DNA of 64,000 nt from the NCBI GenBank assembly GCA_000149265.1, contig CH003231.1:5489-69488 (forward strand). The letters are read 5' to 3'. Shown piece after piece: positions 47,418 to 58,949 of this stretch. How positions within the stretch are numbered: the first letter of the stretch is position 1; every line of letters begins with the position of its first letter. The position numbers and the translations under genes were made by a program. The stretch is from Ciona savignyi (Eukaryota; Chordata; Ascidiacea; Phlebobranchia; Cionidae). The notes under the pieces were generated by a model. It was given only the letters and a program-made list of their open reading frames with translations. It was not told where the DNA came from and ran no database searches.

Positions 47418-47748
47418 TGTTCCAACAATGTAACACCACTCTTGCCTGGAGCTACTTGTATTAACATAAATAATTTAATAAAATTAAAATTTTATCAATG
47501 AATTCCATTATAAACAAGGGGTTTGGTGTAAGAACTGTTTAGTTATTGTGGGGGGGGGGTGGGAAAAGTGATGTAATACAATTTTTATTTTTTGTTTCTT
47601 TCGCTTACTAAACTTCATAATTACAAAAGCCATGATTTTAATGTTAGGATTGGGGTTAAAGTTAGTTCTGGGGTTGAGATTAGTGTTTGAGACAGGGTTA
47701 GAATTACTTTCCATAGCAATCTAAGTGATCCAAGCGCTCCTGTAGTAT
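47418..47748. other. FAM20B upstream region with GGTTAG repeat and MITE arm
   Basis: Contains a G9 tract at 47551-47559 and a GGTTAG-type repeat at 47640-47715. The inverted arm CTCCTGTAGTATTTAGAGGC (about 47741-47760) is like that at 17.6 kb. Probable 5' flank of FAM20B. Confidence 0.5.
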
Positions 47749-47789
47749 TTAGAGGCACCCTAAGGGTTGTGGTGAAGCATTATTAAACA

Positions 47790-48030
47790 ATTTATGTATA
47801 AATTTACCAACTTCTAAGTCATAGATGTCATTTAACTTTAGTAGGTAAAGTTTCTGATGTTGCCCAACCAAATATGTGCAACCCATGTTTCTATTCACAA
47901 AAAGATTATTGAACTTTTCATTAACTGTGTCGCATACATTTTGACTATTCCTGTCAGTTTTTCTAACATATGACGTAGTGGTTTTGTCATAATTGACCCA
48001 CAAATTCGGGTAGGAAACTAAACAAACCAT
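47790..48030 (-). pseudogene. fragment of a LINE ORF2 C-terminal end
   Basis: A 94-codon reading with LYLLKLNDIYDLEVGKFIHK resembles the segment found downstream of the reverse transcriptase in CR1/L2-like non-LTR elements. No intact neighbours. Family placement is from memory of such C-terminal ends, so moderate. Confidence 0.5.
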
Positions 48031-48467
48031 CTGTACTGAATGTTCTACTTAAAAGTTAAAATTCGTTAGTTACTAATGCCACAAATACGTAAAAGTCCCC
48101 AAAGTGAGATTACACATGTTATATGTAGTGACACCTAGTGTCAGCATACAATTTACCTTTATTATTTTTTCCTTATTACCAAAAAAATCTCATTACAGAA
48201 ACAGGAAAGGACGGCAAAACGAAGACTCGCTAATATAAGTCATTAAAAAACAAATACAACTAAATAAATATAGCGAAGAAGGGTCGGATACATATATGTT
48301 TTGCTAGATGTGTAGCGTCTCGTATAATATATTTGTTTTAATTTATGTCTAAAATATTTTGTGTTTTAACGTCGTTTTGTTTGCTTTTGAAGTTTTCCGA
48401 CGTAAACTTTTTGCATGCCCTTTATATTGTGGAGATTTGAACAGTAAACTATACCGTACTTTAGACT

Positions 48468-49370
48468 GGTTCTGTGGGCTCGCGCTTTTTAAAAGCTTAT
48501 TGCTTGAGCGTTGGCTGACCGAGGCGTTAGCTGAGCTTGTTAAGGCTGGCTGCCTAACGGTCTTTCGCGAGCTGCGCAGCGGAAAGTCTATTCTCCACAG
48601 ATCGCACACTAATAATTATAGTGACCACGATTTGTACTGTCTTAATCTCAAACTCGAAGTCTATAACTCTTGATTCACTGTAGTTGTATTTTGCGTCTCA
48701 TTAAATATGCGGTTTATTCGCGAAGCGAGTTACTAAGTACGTTACACAGAATAACGCAAGTTATCTTGTCTGAATTACGTTATTGTAGGTTAATGTGTTA
48801 GGTTATTTAAATTTCCAGAATATATAGGGACTTTACAAGGTGCGAAAAGTTTACGTGCGAGACGTTTTACATCTGCACGTTTGACTAACTGTGGGAATTG
48901 GGTGAAAAAAACTATGTTAATGATTTAAACGGCAATAATACAAAGGCCCGTACAAGGTGATAATTACGTAACGGGTAATAATATGTGAGAGTCGGAAAAC
49001 TTCAAATGCAAAAATAAACGACGTAAAAACACAAAATATTTAGGACATAAAATAAATTAAAACAAATATAGATTATACGAAATGCTACAGTTCCATGACA
49101 ACTGAACCCCTTACAACTGAACCCTTACAACTGAACCCTTTACAACTGAACCCCTACAATTAAGCCCCTTACAACTGAACTCCTTTTAACTGAACCCCTT
49201 TAAACTGAACCCCTTTACAACTGAATCCATTTCAATTGAACCTCTTTACAACTGAACCCCCTTTTCAGTTAAAAGGGTTCTGTTTAAAGGGGTTCAGTTG
49301 TAAAGGGGTTCAGTTGTAGGGGCTCAGTTGTAAGGGGTTCAGTTGTAAGGGGTTCAGTTGACTGGTCACC
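48468..49370. mobile_element. foldback (MULE-like) MITE with 9-bp target duplication, itself interrupted
   Basis: Flanked by CTTTAGACT at 48459-48467 and 49371-49379. Ends are GGTTCCATGACAACTGAACC (after removing the solo LTR) and, in reverse complement, GGTGACCAGTCAACTGAACC. The interior (49094-49365) consists of CCCTTACAACTGAACC-type tandem units that reverse orientation at about 49262, forming a long hairpin. The 9-bp duplication and long repetitive arms suit Mutator-like foldback elements. Confidence 0.85.
48473..49089 (-). mobile_element. 617-bp solo LTR inside the foldback element
   Basis: Reverse copy of the LTR at 15894-16511 with identical ends (TGTGGGCTCGCG ... CGAAATGCTACA). Flanked by GTTC at 48469-48472 and 49090-49093. 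Confidence 0.9.
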
Positions 49371-49677
49371 CTTTAGACTAGACAACTTGCGTCAGGCTGT
49401 ATAACGTGCATTAGACCAGACATCTTACATTAGACTAGAAAGCTTGTACCAAACTAAGTGAATTGCTTTGCAAACGAAACTTATAATTGGAGACTTTAAA
49501 CTTGAGATCTAGACTTTACAAAGCGTGGCTAGCTGGCTCCTATAAATGATTAGGCGTTCTGTGGAAATTAGACTTTCCGCTGCGCAGCACGCAAGAGACC
49601 GTAAGGCAGCATTAAGGCAGCAAGCAGAAGCAAGATGAGCCGACGCTCCAGCATCCAGCCTAAAAAGCGAGCCCACA

Positions 49678-50874
49678 ATGGGATCGCTGTGAAAATGGAC
49701 ACGTACTATCTCGAAAGGAATAATTTCCGACGTCAACTTCAATTCGAAGTTTTAAGTACATTGGCAACGACGAGTGGCCCAACGTAAGTTATCTAAGAAG
49801 CAATTTCAAACCCAGGCAACTTCAAGCATTAAAAAAGAAACGCCCCTATTTCGCTGGACGAAGTTAGACTATTCAACAAGACCACGCTCACTATTCAAAT
49901 CAAGTTTTTAAGCATCGTTTTCACCGACGAAAGGAGAGAATATACGCAAGACGACGTTCCCTTTACGAAATATGAAAGGGTTGTATTATTTCTTTTGTAG
50001 CTCCTAGATTTTTTTGTATGTTTTATTATTTAATTTTATACTGTATGTAATTTAAGTCTACATATATTACAAATACTAGTATTCCTGGTTTGGTGGGATG
50101 GTACTAGGCTATTGCAAGAATGCTTAATATCGGTGTTTTACTTTACAGACTTCTTACAAACACGAAGAGCAAACGCCCGTTTAACAATTGCTACATGCAC
50201 TACTTCTCACACAAGGTTAGTAACGCTTTCACGATTACGCTAACATGACCCCAATTCAATTATGCTGTAGCATTCTGTATTTTTTAACCCTAATGTTGCC
50301 ATTTTTTGGTTTCTTTTATGTTTAAACCTTTCGCGCATCTGTTTTATAGCCGATTTTGTGTCTTTGTGTTCGACTTTTTTAGTAAACGACGAGACCCTGT
50401 CCAAAAGTGACCGCATGTTTTGTTCTTGGACTGCGATAGCATATGACTACAGGCCTGGTATTTGGTGGGTCGCTACAGTTATACATAGCTAATCCCCACA
50501 ATGCCATGTTGCGCCAACCCATCCGGTATATTAGGCGCATTTACACGTCGAACGACGTTTGTTTTGTTCGATCGCGCCAGATTTTCAATGTTACCGCCGA
50601 CAAGGCGTTTATTTTCTTTTTAATCGCCTCACGCAAATTATGCGTCTAGTGCAAGGGACACGCTCGTTTTTAGCAGCGGCTCGAGTTTTGTTTCTTATCC
50701 TGCGAAGTCAGATACCCCCTGCCCTGCGCGTTTGCGCTCATGCTGTGTAAATAAGTAAGCGTACCCGCTTTACACCAGCATGTAAAGCGAACCATACCGA
50801 ACATACGCTTTATTGAACCATACCAGCATACTTTCGCATAGCTATGGTAATCGCACCGCATGTAATATGCGATG
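49678..50874. other. possible LTR-element interior and unassigned sequence
   Basis: No gag or pol similarity recognised. A short ATG reading beginning about 49694 stops after about 31 codons. Confidence 0.35.
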
Positions 50875-51112
50875 TCTTTATTTACAAGTGCACTTACAAA
50901 TGGTTAAATTGTTATCAGATGCCTGGTGTCTCGATAGCTGAGCCTGCTAACGGCTGCAAGCCATGTAGGCCTACATTATAACAAATATAATATTTGAACC
51001 GAAATTCACGTTATAACACACAAAGTTGGGACAATATGTAAACAAATGCAAATTAAACGATTAAAACAACGCAGCGTGCAAAAACCACTTATTTGAAAAG
51101 TTCATGTTATAA
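50875..51112 (-). repeat. dispersed repeat shared with 63.7 kb
   Basis: Matches 63728-64000 over most of its length: ATTTACAAGTGCACTTACAA, GATGCCTGGTGTCTCG, and TTTGAAAAGTTCA at the far end. Read on the - strand it ends in GTAAATAAA, so it may be the 3' end of a retroelement or a duplicated transcript end. Confidence 0.75.
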
Positions 51113-51428
51113 ACAGGACAACAAGTACTGCGAAACGCAGTTTCAGCAAACGTTAACTTCAATGCGTATGTATCTTGCATTTTCCGGGAAAATTTAGTTA
51201 AAGCCAACAAAGTTCGAATGTAGTCAGCGCAGATGGATGACGTGTTTTCTATTTCAGACTTAGATGCGGGGTGAATAAAAAGTCACCATGATCGTTAATA
51301 TTAAAACTGGCAGAGAAAGGTAACAAACATGCAAATCGCAGTTTAAAAGCGCATTTTTATTATGATGGATATTCAAATATTCCAGTGGTTTGATGTTGCT
51401 TAATCCTTGTTGGTAGAAGGTAGCGGGT

Positions 51429-52951
51429 TCACAATGGTAATGCACACAGCATGCGCGACCAAATTTCACCAACGGGTGGGTAGTTCACAAGGCCGACGTG
51501 TGTATGGGTTGGATCGGGTCGCAGAGCCATCAACATTGCGGTTCTGGTCAGATCAGAGCTCGGATATTTAGGATGCCAACTACCTTTGTAGCCCTGCTCT
51601 TCGGTGCTCAAGCTCATGGAGCCAGTCTGGTGAAATAGAAAAATACTTTACTTCAGTTGGGTTAATTAAATTAAAACACAAGTTGGATATGTTGAAACAT
51701 GTGCGGCCGAGCGGTTAGCACAACCGACGAATATATCGCACCTCGGAGACCTTAATACTTGGTAACAAACAGTACGTAACCTGGGTGAGGTATTTAAACT
51801 AGTAAATCACGGCGTTATATAGAAAATCGACTATAATAGAATAGAAATATAAGTTAACACAAACCGTTATGTTGTAGTTCATCGCTAGCCAAACATAAGC
51901 ATAAACTTCATTAACACTGGCCATCGTAGCACTGACGTAACTATAGACTGCGTCATACATCTGCTTGTCCACAATGTCCACTAACGTTGCATTGAATTTC
52001 TGACACGAAATGTCGGCTTTAGCTCGAGTTTGGCGAACTGCTTTGCTTGGCTCCGGCATCCAAATATATTTCCTGTTTTGTACAGTGCCCGGGCCTTCCA
52101 AATAAGTTATTTATTTATTCTATGAACTAAACGGGTAGATCGGACAATATTTGTTCTACAAACTTCGTTTTTACGCGAAACTGGGCTTTATGATAGAATA
52201 TTCATGTTTATCCCCGTGAATGGGAAAACCCAGGTGGTTAACACACGGGCCAATCGTCAGATCACCTCGCGCCCATCGTCGGGTTACCGGAGCTATTTCA
52301 GTGTGTTGTATATGATTCATTTGTTCCTTAAATTAAGTAGAACCTATTAATTCGATGGGCTCAGGCAATGTCCGTTAAGTGTCTTGCTCAACGACACAGC
52401 CTACCAGCTAGATACCAGATTCGTACCAGCAACCTTTCAGTTGAAAGGCGGTCCACTAAACCAACTCGTCTACTAAAGCAACAACGTTTACCCACTGGTA
52501 TATGCAACACTGGTACTATTCATCATAATATTCTCAAAGAACTTAAACGAATCCCGAATAAAACTTAACTCGACCAACCTGAGTAAAACGTCCAATCGAC
52601 AAAGAGATTCTCTTGCCAGTCATCCTCTACAGTTCCCTCCATTTGAAGTATAAAGCCATGTATAAAGATTTCGGTCACACTCGCCTGGTATGTGTGAAGC
52701 ACAGATAGATTTTTGTTCCGAACTGTTATGTCGACAAAAATCGGTACAGAATCCAAGCACATCATGTAGGGGACAATCGTCTTTTTCTTCGGAGATTTCT
52801 GTCCGAGAGATAGATCAAAACTTCCCTTTTGAGAAGTTAGCATTCCTGAAATATTCAAACTTTAAAAAATCATAAAATTACGTTGTTTAAAAATCTTACC
52901 GCATGTAGCTATTTTTAAACCACAGATAACGACCAACAGAATGAATTTCAT
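51429..52951 (-). CDS. small secreted protein with a degenerate C-type lectin-like domain
   Basis: Four - strand exons: 52900-52951, 52579-52845, 51865-52094, 51429-51626; phases agree (747 nt, 248 aa). Exon 1 codes a signal peptide (MKFILLVVICGLKIATC). Exon 2 is an approximately 90-residue domain I do not recognise (KKTIVPYMMCLDSVPIFVDI ... FILQMEGTVEDDW). Exons 3-4 look like a C-type lectin fold. Evidence: ADISCQKFNATLVDIVDKQM (helix with first Cys), YAYVWLAMNY at the WIGL position, SWHPKYPS, then EIWSRMLCALPL with the last Cys. The calcium-site EPN/QPD and WND motifs and the inner Cys pair are missing, so sugar binding by the usual route is unlikely. A candidate AATAAA (- strand) is at 51356-51361. 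A SINE lies in intron 2. Confidence 0.82.
51700..51775 (+). mobile_element. second-family tRNA-like SINE fragment
   Basis: TGCGGCCGAGCGGTTAGCAC matches the A-box region of the 19.15-kb copy. The 3' part is lost. Confidence 0.5.
52192..52470 (-). mobile_element. SINE in the lectin-like gene
   Basis: Near full-length reverse copy in intron 2 of the C-type-lectin-like gene. Confidence 0.9.
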
Positions 52952-53329
52952 GATTGTTTGTTCAAATTATACAAATATTAAACCTAACCTGCAATGCAAT
53001 GGTTTAAATATGGATTAAAACACACACTTCGTCTTTAAGAAAGTTTTAAAGTACATCTTGAGCATACCTATCATAATCCCTTAGTAAGTAGCTGCCATCA
53101 TTATAATGCATCTAATATAGACATCATACGCGCAAGTACGCGGATATTAACTGCAAAGCTAAAGACAAACTTTGTCCTTACTTTTCGCGTTAAGTTTCCA
53201 ACCCATGATGGGCACGTCACAAAAGAACGTTTGAATATAGAAATCTTTATATGAATCGGTTGAGCGAACTGTTTGTCTACCAGAACATTCTATTTCAAGA
53301 AGATTTTATTATTATTTTTTTGTACCAAA
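52952..53329. other. upstream region of the lectin-like gene
   Basis: AT-rich. No clear promoter motif. Confidence 0.35.
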
Positions 53330-54529
53330 AAGGTTTCCTCTCTATGGATTGCCACCTTAACGTGGTAGGGGGGTTTGAGTTTCCAATGATCCCAAGAGCA
53401 ATGCCATCGGGGGTGGAATTTTCTACCCCTGGCAGGGTCACCCATGGTGGTAAGGTCGAAGGTGAGGAACTGACAAAGCTGCAATCCACTTTCGGGTTAC
53501 CGTTAAGCTACTGTAATGGTATGTGAAAGGGGAATTTCTCGACCCCACCCACGGCAGGGATAACCTGGTTCTAGCCCTGGCCAGTTTATGCGGCTTCCGA
53601 ACTGCAAAGACCACCTGGTGCTTGAGGATTACTCCACTTCAGATAAGTGGTGTAACTCCAACACGGTACTTTGGGGGTTGGCGAACTATGAGCACCGCGG
53701 TACCGAGGTTAGCGCCTCGGCTACTAGGGGGCAAATCCTTGCGAGGGTGCGAGGATCAAGTCCAGTCGTAGACATATCAATGGCCTGAGTCTCAGTGGGC
53801 TGATTCCCCATATGTGTACGAGGGTCGGCGGGAGCTGTTGAAAGCTGGTCGGGGTCCTACGGAGAGCCGAAACTGCGGGAAGGCGTTTTGACAAGCCTTG
53901 TTGCCTCGGCCGTGCCGAGAACGTAAGTCGGACCCTAGAACGAAAAAAAATCATCAAACAACCCGCTGATGATAGTTTGTCCTCCACCTCCTTACCGAGG
54001 TTGGCCGACAAACCGGAGGCAAACCTAGACAAAGCGAGCATTCAATGCTCTGTGGCGTCACCCCCTACAACCTCTGCGGCACCCCAAGCTTCCTTCAGCG
54101 ATAGCGAGCCACGTCATATGCAGATGCGGCAAACAGCAGCTTCAGACTTGATGTTCTACCCGCTAGCAAAGTCATGTCCAGGCTGATATCCTACATCGAG
54201 AGTGCTATGGCAGACTCCATCGAGATTGCTATGGCAGACGGGTCTACACTGTCTGGGTCTCTGACCCGAAGGTTCGAACAAATCCGGAACGGTTTATTCG
54301 TCTTCTCGGGTTCCAGAACTCCAAACTTCCGATTGAGAAAATCTAAGTCCGTGGGTACGTCGGCGAAGTGACGGAAGAAGGCACACACCTACGTGTAGGT
54401 GTGGAGATGTCTGCAATTGAAGATCTGCGCAAGATGGACTTCAGCCCTCACTACATGGCGGGTCTTCTGGGAAACCAGTCCGTGAAGGCCACTCAGGGTC
54501 TCTTAAACACTAGTGTGTGATGGAGGCTC

Positions 54530-55222
54530 TGAAAAAGACTAGCAAGGACCTTGTTCTTTGCCAGATTAACTTGCACCATTGTATAGCAGCAGCCCAACAA
54601 TTAATGGGTCGGTTCCCAACAATGGGCCAAACACCACTTGCCCTCACACCCGAACCATACTGTAAGCGAGGAAAAGTGGCCTTTGTTCCTCAGAATGCTT
54701 GCTGCTTTTCTGATCCTAATTCAAGCAAGCCACGAGCTTGCATCCTGTCTGCAAAAATCTGGTGGCGTGGCCTCTACTCCAATTCATGGACAGAGACACC
54801 TGCACAATTGCAATTGCAGACAACACTAACAGCAAAAACCATGTTGTTTTCTGTTTTGTTTACATGGCTGGTGATAACCCCACGGAACCACCACCACACA
54901 ATATGCGAGAACTTGTCACCCATTGTGAACAATCAAACCTTCGTCTGCTCATCGGGAAAGATGCAAACGCTTACCATTACTACTGGGGAAGCACTGACTG
55001 CAATAGTCGGGGGCATGCCCTTATGGAGTATTTAATGAGCACAAGGCTGTCAGTATGCAATACTGGCAACTCTCCGACCTTTGTCACCAGAAACAGAGCT
55101 GAGTTTCTCGATCTCACTCTGTACTCTGCCAATCTGCTTTCAAAGGTGTCAGACTGGAAGGTCAGCAAAGAAGCCTCTTTGTCCGACCACCAATTGATAA
55201 CTTTCAAGGTGAAACCTTTGTA
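54530..55222 (+). pseudogene. LINE endonuclease domain, frameshifted
   Basis: Starts with DLVLCQINLHHCIAAAQQL (typical LINE endonuclease start). It shifts frame near 54650-54740 and continues with VFCFVYMAGDNP, LLIGKDANAYHYYWGSTD, then TFVTRNRAEFLDLTLYSANL and SLSDHQLITF (the SDH motif). Confidence 0.88.
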
Positions 55223-55639
55223 AGACCACTCCATCGCATCACAGGAATGTTCGCAAAACTGACTGAATGCTCTACCTGCAAGAACTAACTCTCCTGTGTG
55301 AGGCAATTCCAGCTGCACCTCCAAAAACTGCTAAGGAGGTCGACATGGCGAAAGCTGTCGAAAACAGCCATTACCTTATCATATGATAAATCGTGTCGCC
55401 TGATCAAATGAACATCAAATGACACTCCTTCCTGGTGGTGCGCAGAACTCACACTTCTTCGTCGCTGTGCAAGACGCTCCCACCGGAAAGCTCTTAAGCT
55501 TAAGACCCCTGCCGCATGGGATAAGTCCAAGGCAAGCACCCGAGCTTACAAATATGCCATTCGCTCCAGAAAACGGGCGTCTTTGCGCAAATTGTGTGAA
55601 GAGGTGAACACCTTGCCATCAATGGCACGGCTTCATCGA

Positions 55640-57020
55640 ATCCTCAAGAAGCATCGCTCTCTTTAGATCTCTACAGAAATCAAATGGTGATTTCACCAGC
55701 ACTCCATCTGAAACCTTACACGTCCTACTGGACGCACACTTCCCAGAGAACGTAAAGAATCAAGAATTATCTACTAACCACGTTAAACAATGGTCCTCAA
55801 TTCAAGCTAGCGATGAAGTGCTAGTCAACAACATCATCACAGCTGAAAGAATTAAGACTGCTCTTTAAAGCATCTCTTCTGTTGGGTTTTATCCCACAAA
55901 GATGGCTGGTCGCGAGAGTGGTTTTCCCACCCAAACCAGGAAAGGAAGACTACTCACTGACAAAAGCCTATCGACCCCTGAGTCTCAAGTCATTCGTGAT
56001 GAAGGGCTTCGAGAGACTCATACTTTGGTATCTGCAGGGGGGACCTATTGGACAATCCCCCCTACACCCCAACCAATATGCATATAGAGCGGGATTTTCT
56101 ACCGAAGATGCCCTCCACAATATGATCATCAAACTAGAGAAGGCAGTCTTCCATAACCAATATGCACTCGAAGTATTTCTGGATATTGAAGAAGCCTTCT
56201 CTAATGCCACTTTTAATTCCATGATAGTTCCTTTGCGGAAGTACCATGTTAATGAAACAGTTTTCCGGTGGATAAGTTATATGCTTAAACACCGAACTGC
56301 CACAGCAGAACTGCATGGCTGTACCGAGAAGAAACAGGTCAAAAAAGGATTTCCACAAGAGGGAATCCTATCCCCCTTGTTATGGAACCTCCTGGTGGAC
56401 ACTCTACTACGCCAATTCACTAGCCAAGAGGCTGCACTTGTGCAAGCATATGCTAATGACTTGAGCGTCATTATATCTGACCCAGACCCACCAATGATTG
56501 GGACGATTGTCCAATCAACCCTTAATCGTCTGGAGAAATGGGCAATAAACAACCACCTTCGCTTTGCCCCGTCAAAGACAGTGGTGGTAATGTTCACAAG
56601 AAGGAGAAAATGGTCTTTAAGACCATTTTTTCTCCACAATATCCAGCTTAGCCTATCAAAGGAAGCTTAGTATCTTGGTGACATCCTAGACAACAAGTTG
56701 TCTTGGGAGAATCACCATTCAAGTCGTATCAAGAAGGCAACTGCTGCTCTAGCACAATGCCGTAGAGCAGTTGGCCCTACATGGGGGCTACAGCCAAAAA
56801 TAATGATGTGGCTCTACTGTCAGATTATCCGACCTATCCTGACCTATGCTTCATTAGTGTCAGTCAGCGCAACATACCTGCGCAAGGTTCAAAGATTGGC
56901 CTGCCTATGCATGACTGGCGCCTTTAAAGGCACTCCCACAAGGGAAATGGAGATGCTACTTAACCCCCCCCGCTGCACCTGTACCTCCAGGGCACAGCCA
57001 TTAAAACGGCACACCGCCTG
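55640..57020 (+). pseudogene. LINE reverse transcriptase, with stops and a YAND active site
   Basis: RT motifs in order: WLVARVVFPPKPGKEDY, YRPLSLKSFVMKGFERLI, HPNQYAYRAGFSTEDAL, VFLDIEEAFSNATFNS (motif A Asp kept), GFPQEGILSPLLWNLLVD, and QAYANDLSVII where YADD is usual. A stop at 55866-55868 breaks the N-terminal side and another at 56668-56670 precedes YLGDILDNKLSW. Confidence 0.92.
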
Positions 57021-57056
57021 AGATTTTCAGGTCACTGGAAGGGGACTGGTTACTCA

Positions 57057-57990
57057 GTGTGGCACAAGAAAAGTCATATTGACATCTGCAACCAAGCAGT
57101 GGAAGATATCCATCTTCTCTCATTGCCAGTGGATTGCAGTTCCTGCACTCTCCATCTGAAACGACACTTCGCGATTCAGATCAGTGACCGTGACAACATC
57201 ACTCCACCTGTACGACCATCTGACCCATCACAGCTTGTCTGTTACACTGATGGGTCACGACTAGATGGATCGACTGGTGCTGGAGTACTTATTCAATCCA
57301 CCAAGTTTGATTACAAATTTAGCTTTCCACTTGGAAGCTTCCCCTCAGTTTTTCAGACAGAGATTCTTGCAATAAATCATGCTGCAAGGATTCTGCAGTC
57401 TTGGAATACTGCATAAATGTCCATCACCATTCACAGTGATAGTCATGCTGCTCTGAAAGCTCTATTGAGCTTGAAGATACATAGCCCCTTTCTGCGAGAG
57501 ACACACTTCTTCACAATCTTGGAGGGCTTAATCTTGTGGAACTTTGCTGGATTCCAGGCCACTTAAACTTTGATGGCAATGATCAAGCTGACCAGTTGGC
57601 TCGTGACGCATCCAGCACTGCCTTCATCGGTCCAGAACCATCCCTCTGTATTCCTGTCTGCTCTGTCAGGACAGAATTGGAGGCGTGGATGAGCCGAACA
57701 CATGTTGAAGAATGGAGACAACACTGTGGCTGTCGTCAGACAAAGGAGTATCTTGGACAAGGCCTATCCCTGTCCAGGGAACTTCTCCGGCTGCGGCAGA
57801 GACAGTTACGATCTGTTCTTCAGATTATCACTGGTCATGCTAATTTGGCAAAGCACCAATCCATCCTCATGCGCACGGCATGTACAACCTGTCCCTTTTG
57901 CCAATAAGAAGACGAGACTCCTTTACACTATGTTGGCCATTGTCCAGCATTTGCTGTAACCAGATGGAGAAATTTTGGAGTTTTTAAATC
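57057..57990 (+). pseudogene. LINE RNase H domain and Cys/His tail, with stops
   Basis: LVCYTDGSRLDGSTGAGVLI, TEILAINHAARIL, a stop at 57413-57415, then ITIHSDSHAALKAL, CWIPGHLNFDGNDQADQLA (all RNase H landmarks). It ends with TCPFCQ, a stop, and PLHYVGHCPAF (knuckle-like). Confidence 0.9.
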
Positions 57991-58140
57991 TGATGATCTC
58001 GCATCTATCCCGGTCAAGCATTTAGTCAGTTTCCTTTAGGACACTGGCCGACTTGACCGCTATATCCCGGATCCATGATAGCTCGGGGCGCTGGAGTAAT
58101 GGGCCTTCCATGGCCTAAATTCCTGGTCTCGGTAGCTACT

Positions 58141-58949
58141 GTGGACCCGCCCATATTAATGTAATGTCACCAATAAGATCGTTTTTCCAATAGAATCTGT
58201 TCATCGATCGGTCGCGTTGACCATTCGGCAGCACAAACATTGGATTTTCGGGGAAGTATGACGTCACCAAACGTATACAGTGATCTCTCTCCAGTCCGAC
58301 TGGTGACCATAGAGGTACGAATAGCCAACCACACAATATAGTTGGGTCATGCAACGTATGGTGAAACCCCACCAACTCTTTTTGTTCGCATTGAAAATTA
58401 TTATCGATTTGTAATGGTTTTAAGTGTTTAGCACATTTAATACCCGTGGTATTGATGCATCTTATTTATGCGTTTCGGCCCCATTTGCACGCGAAATAAT
58501 ATTGTATTTATGATTGGTTATGCATATTTTGTTTTTGGGGATATTCGTAGTAAACTGAGTAATTCTATAGTAATGTTTTAATGATTCTTTATTTTTTTTA
58601 TAAATTTAAGGTAAATAATCTTTTTAAAAACGGAGATATAGGTTATAACGAGGAATAATGCTAATAATCTGGCGACATGACGTACCAACCACTAGCGTGA
58701 CGCAAAAAAAGAAAGACCAGAGAGTGTCAACCACGTGTTTAACCACCACCATTTGTAAAACACATGTTGCATGCAATATATTCATGCTACATGGTCCCTA
58801 GCCATAATTTTATATTTTATACACTGAGTATGTAGTTTTTGTTTATGCAAGCATAAACCCATAGGTCCCATAGTCATCAAACCAAACTTCTTCTTCATGT
58901 GTAGTTAAAAAAAGAACAATCGTGTTAGATTTACGAAGATTTCACCACA
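58141..58949. other. intergenic stretch
   Basis: AT-rich. No recognised feature. Confidence 0.4.

Larger units (their letters stand above)
48311..49677 (+). mobile_element. LTR copy interrupted by a nested foldback element
   Basis: The LTR (family of 15894-16511, internally deleted) runs 48311-48467 and resumes 49371-49677, ending GCGAGCCCACA. It is followed by ATGGGATCGCTG, where a TGG-starting primer-binding site would lie, so it may be the 5' LTR of an element whose rest is lost (inference). The interruption is flanked by a 9-bp duplication. Confidence 0.85.
53330..58140 (+). mobile_element. decayed LINE with endonuclease, reverse transcriptase and RNase H
   Basis: A long 5' region (53330-53950) with GC-rich untranslated-type sequence is followed by weak ORF1-like sequence and a broken ORF2. 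The combination of an apurinic-type endonuclease, RT and a C-terminal RNase H with a Cys/His tail places it among I/LOA/R1-like LINE clades (established knowledge; clade not resolved). No poly(A) tail is evident at about 58140. Boundaries are approximate. Confidence 0.85.

Noticed and set aside
48359..48673. Opposing ORFs near 48.4-48.6 kb
   Set aside because: They cross the junction of two nested LTR copies and match no protein.
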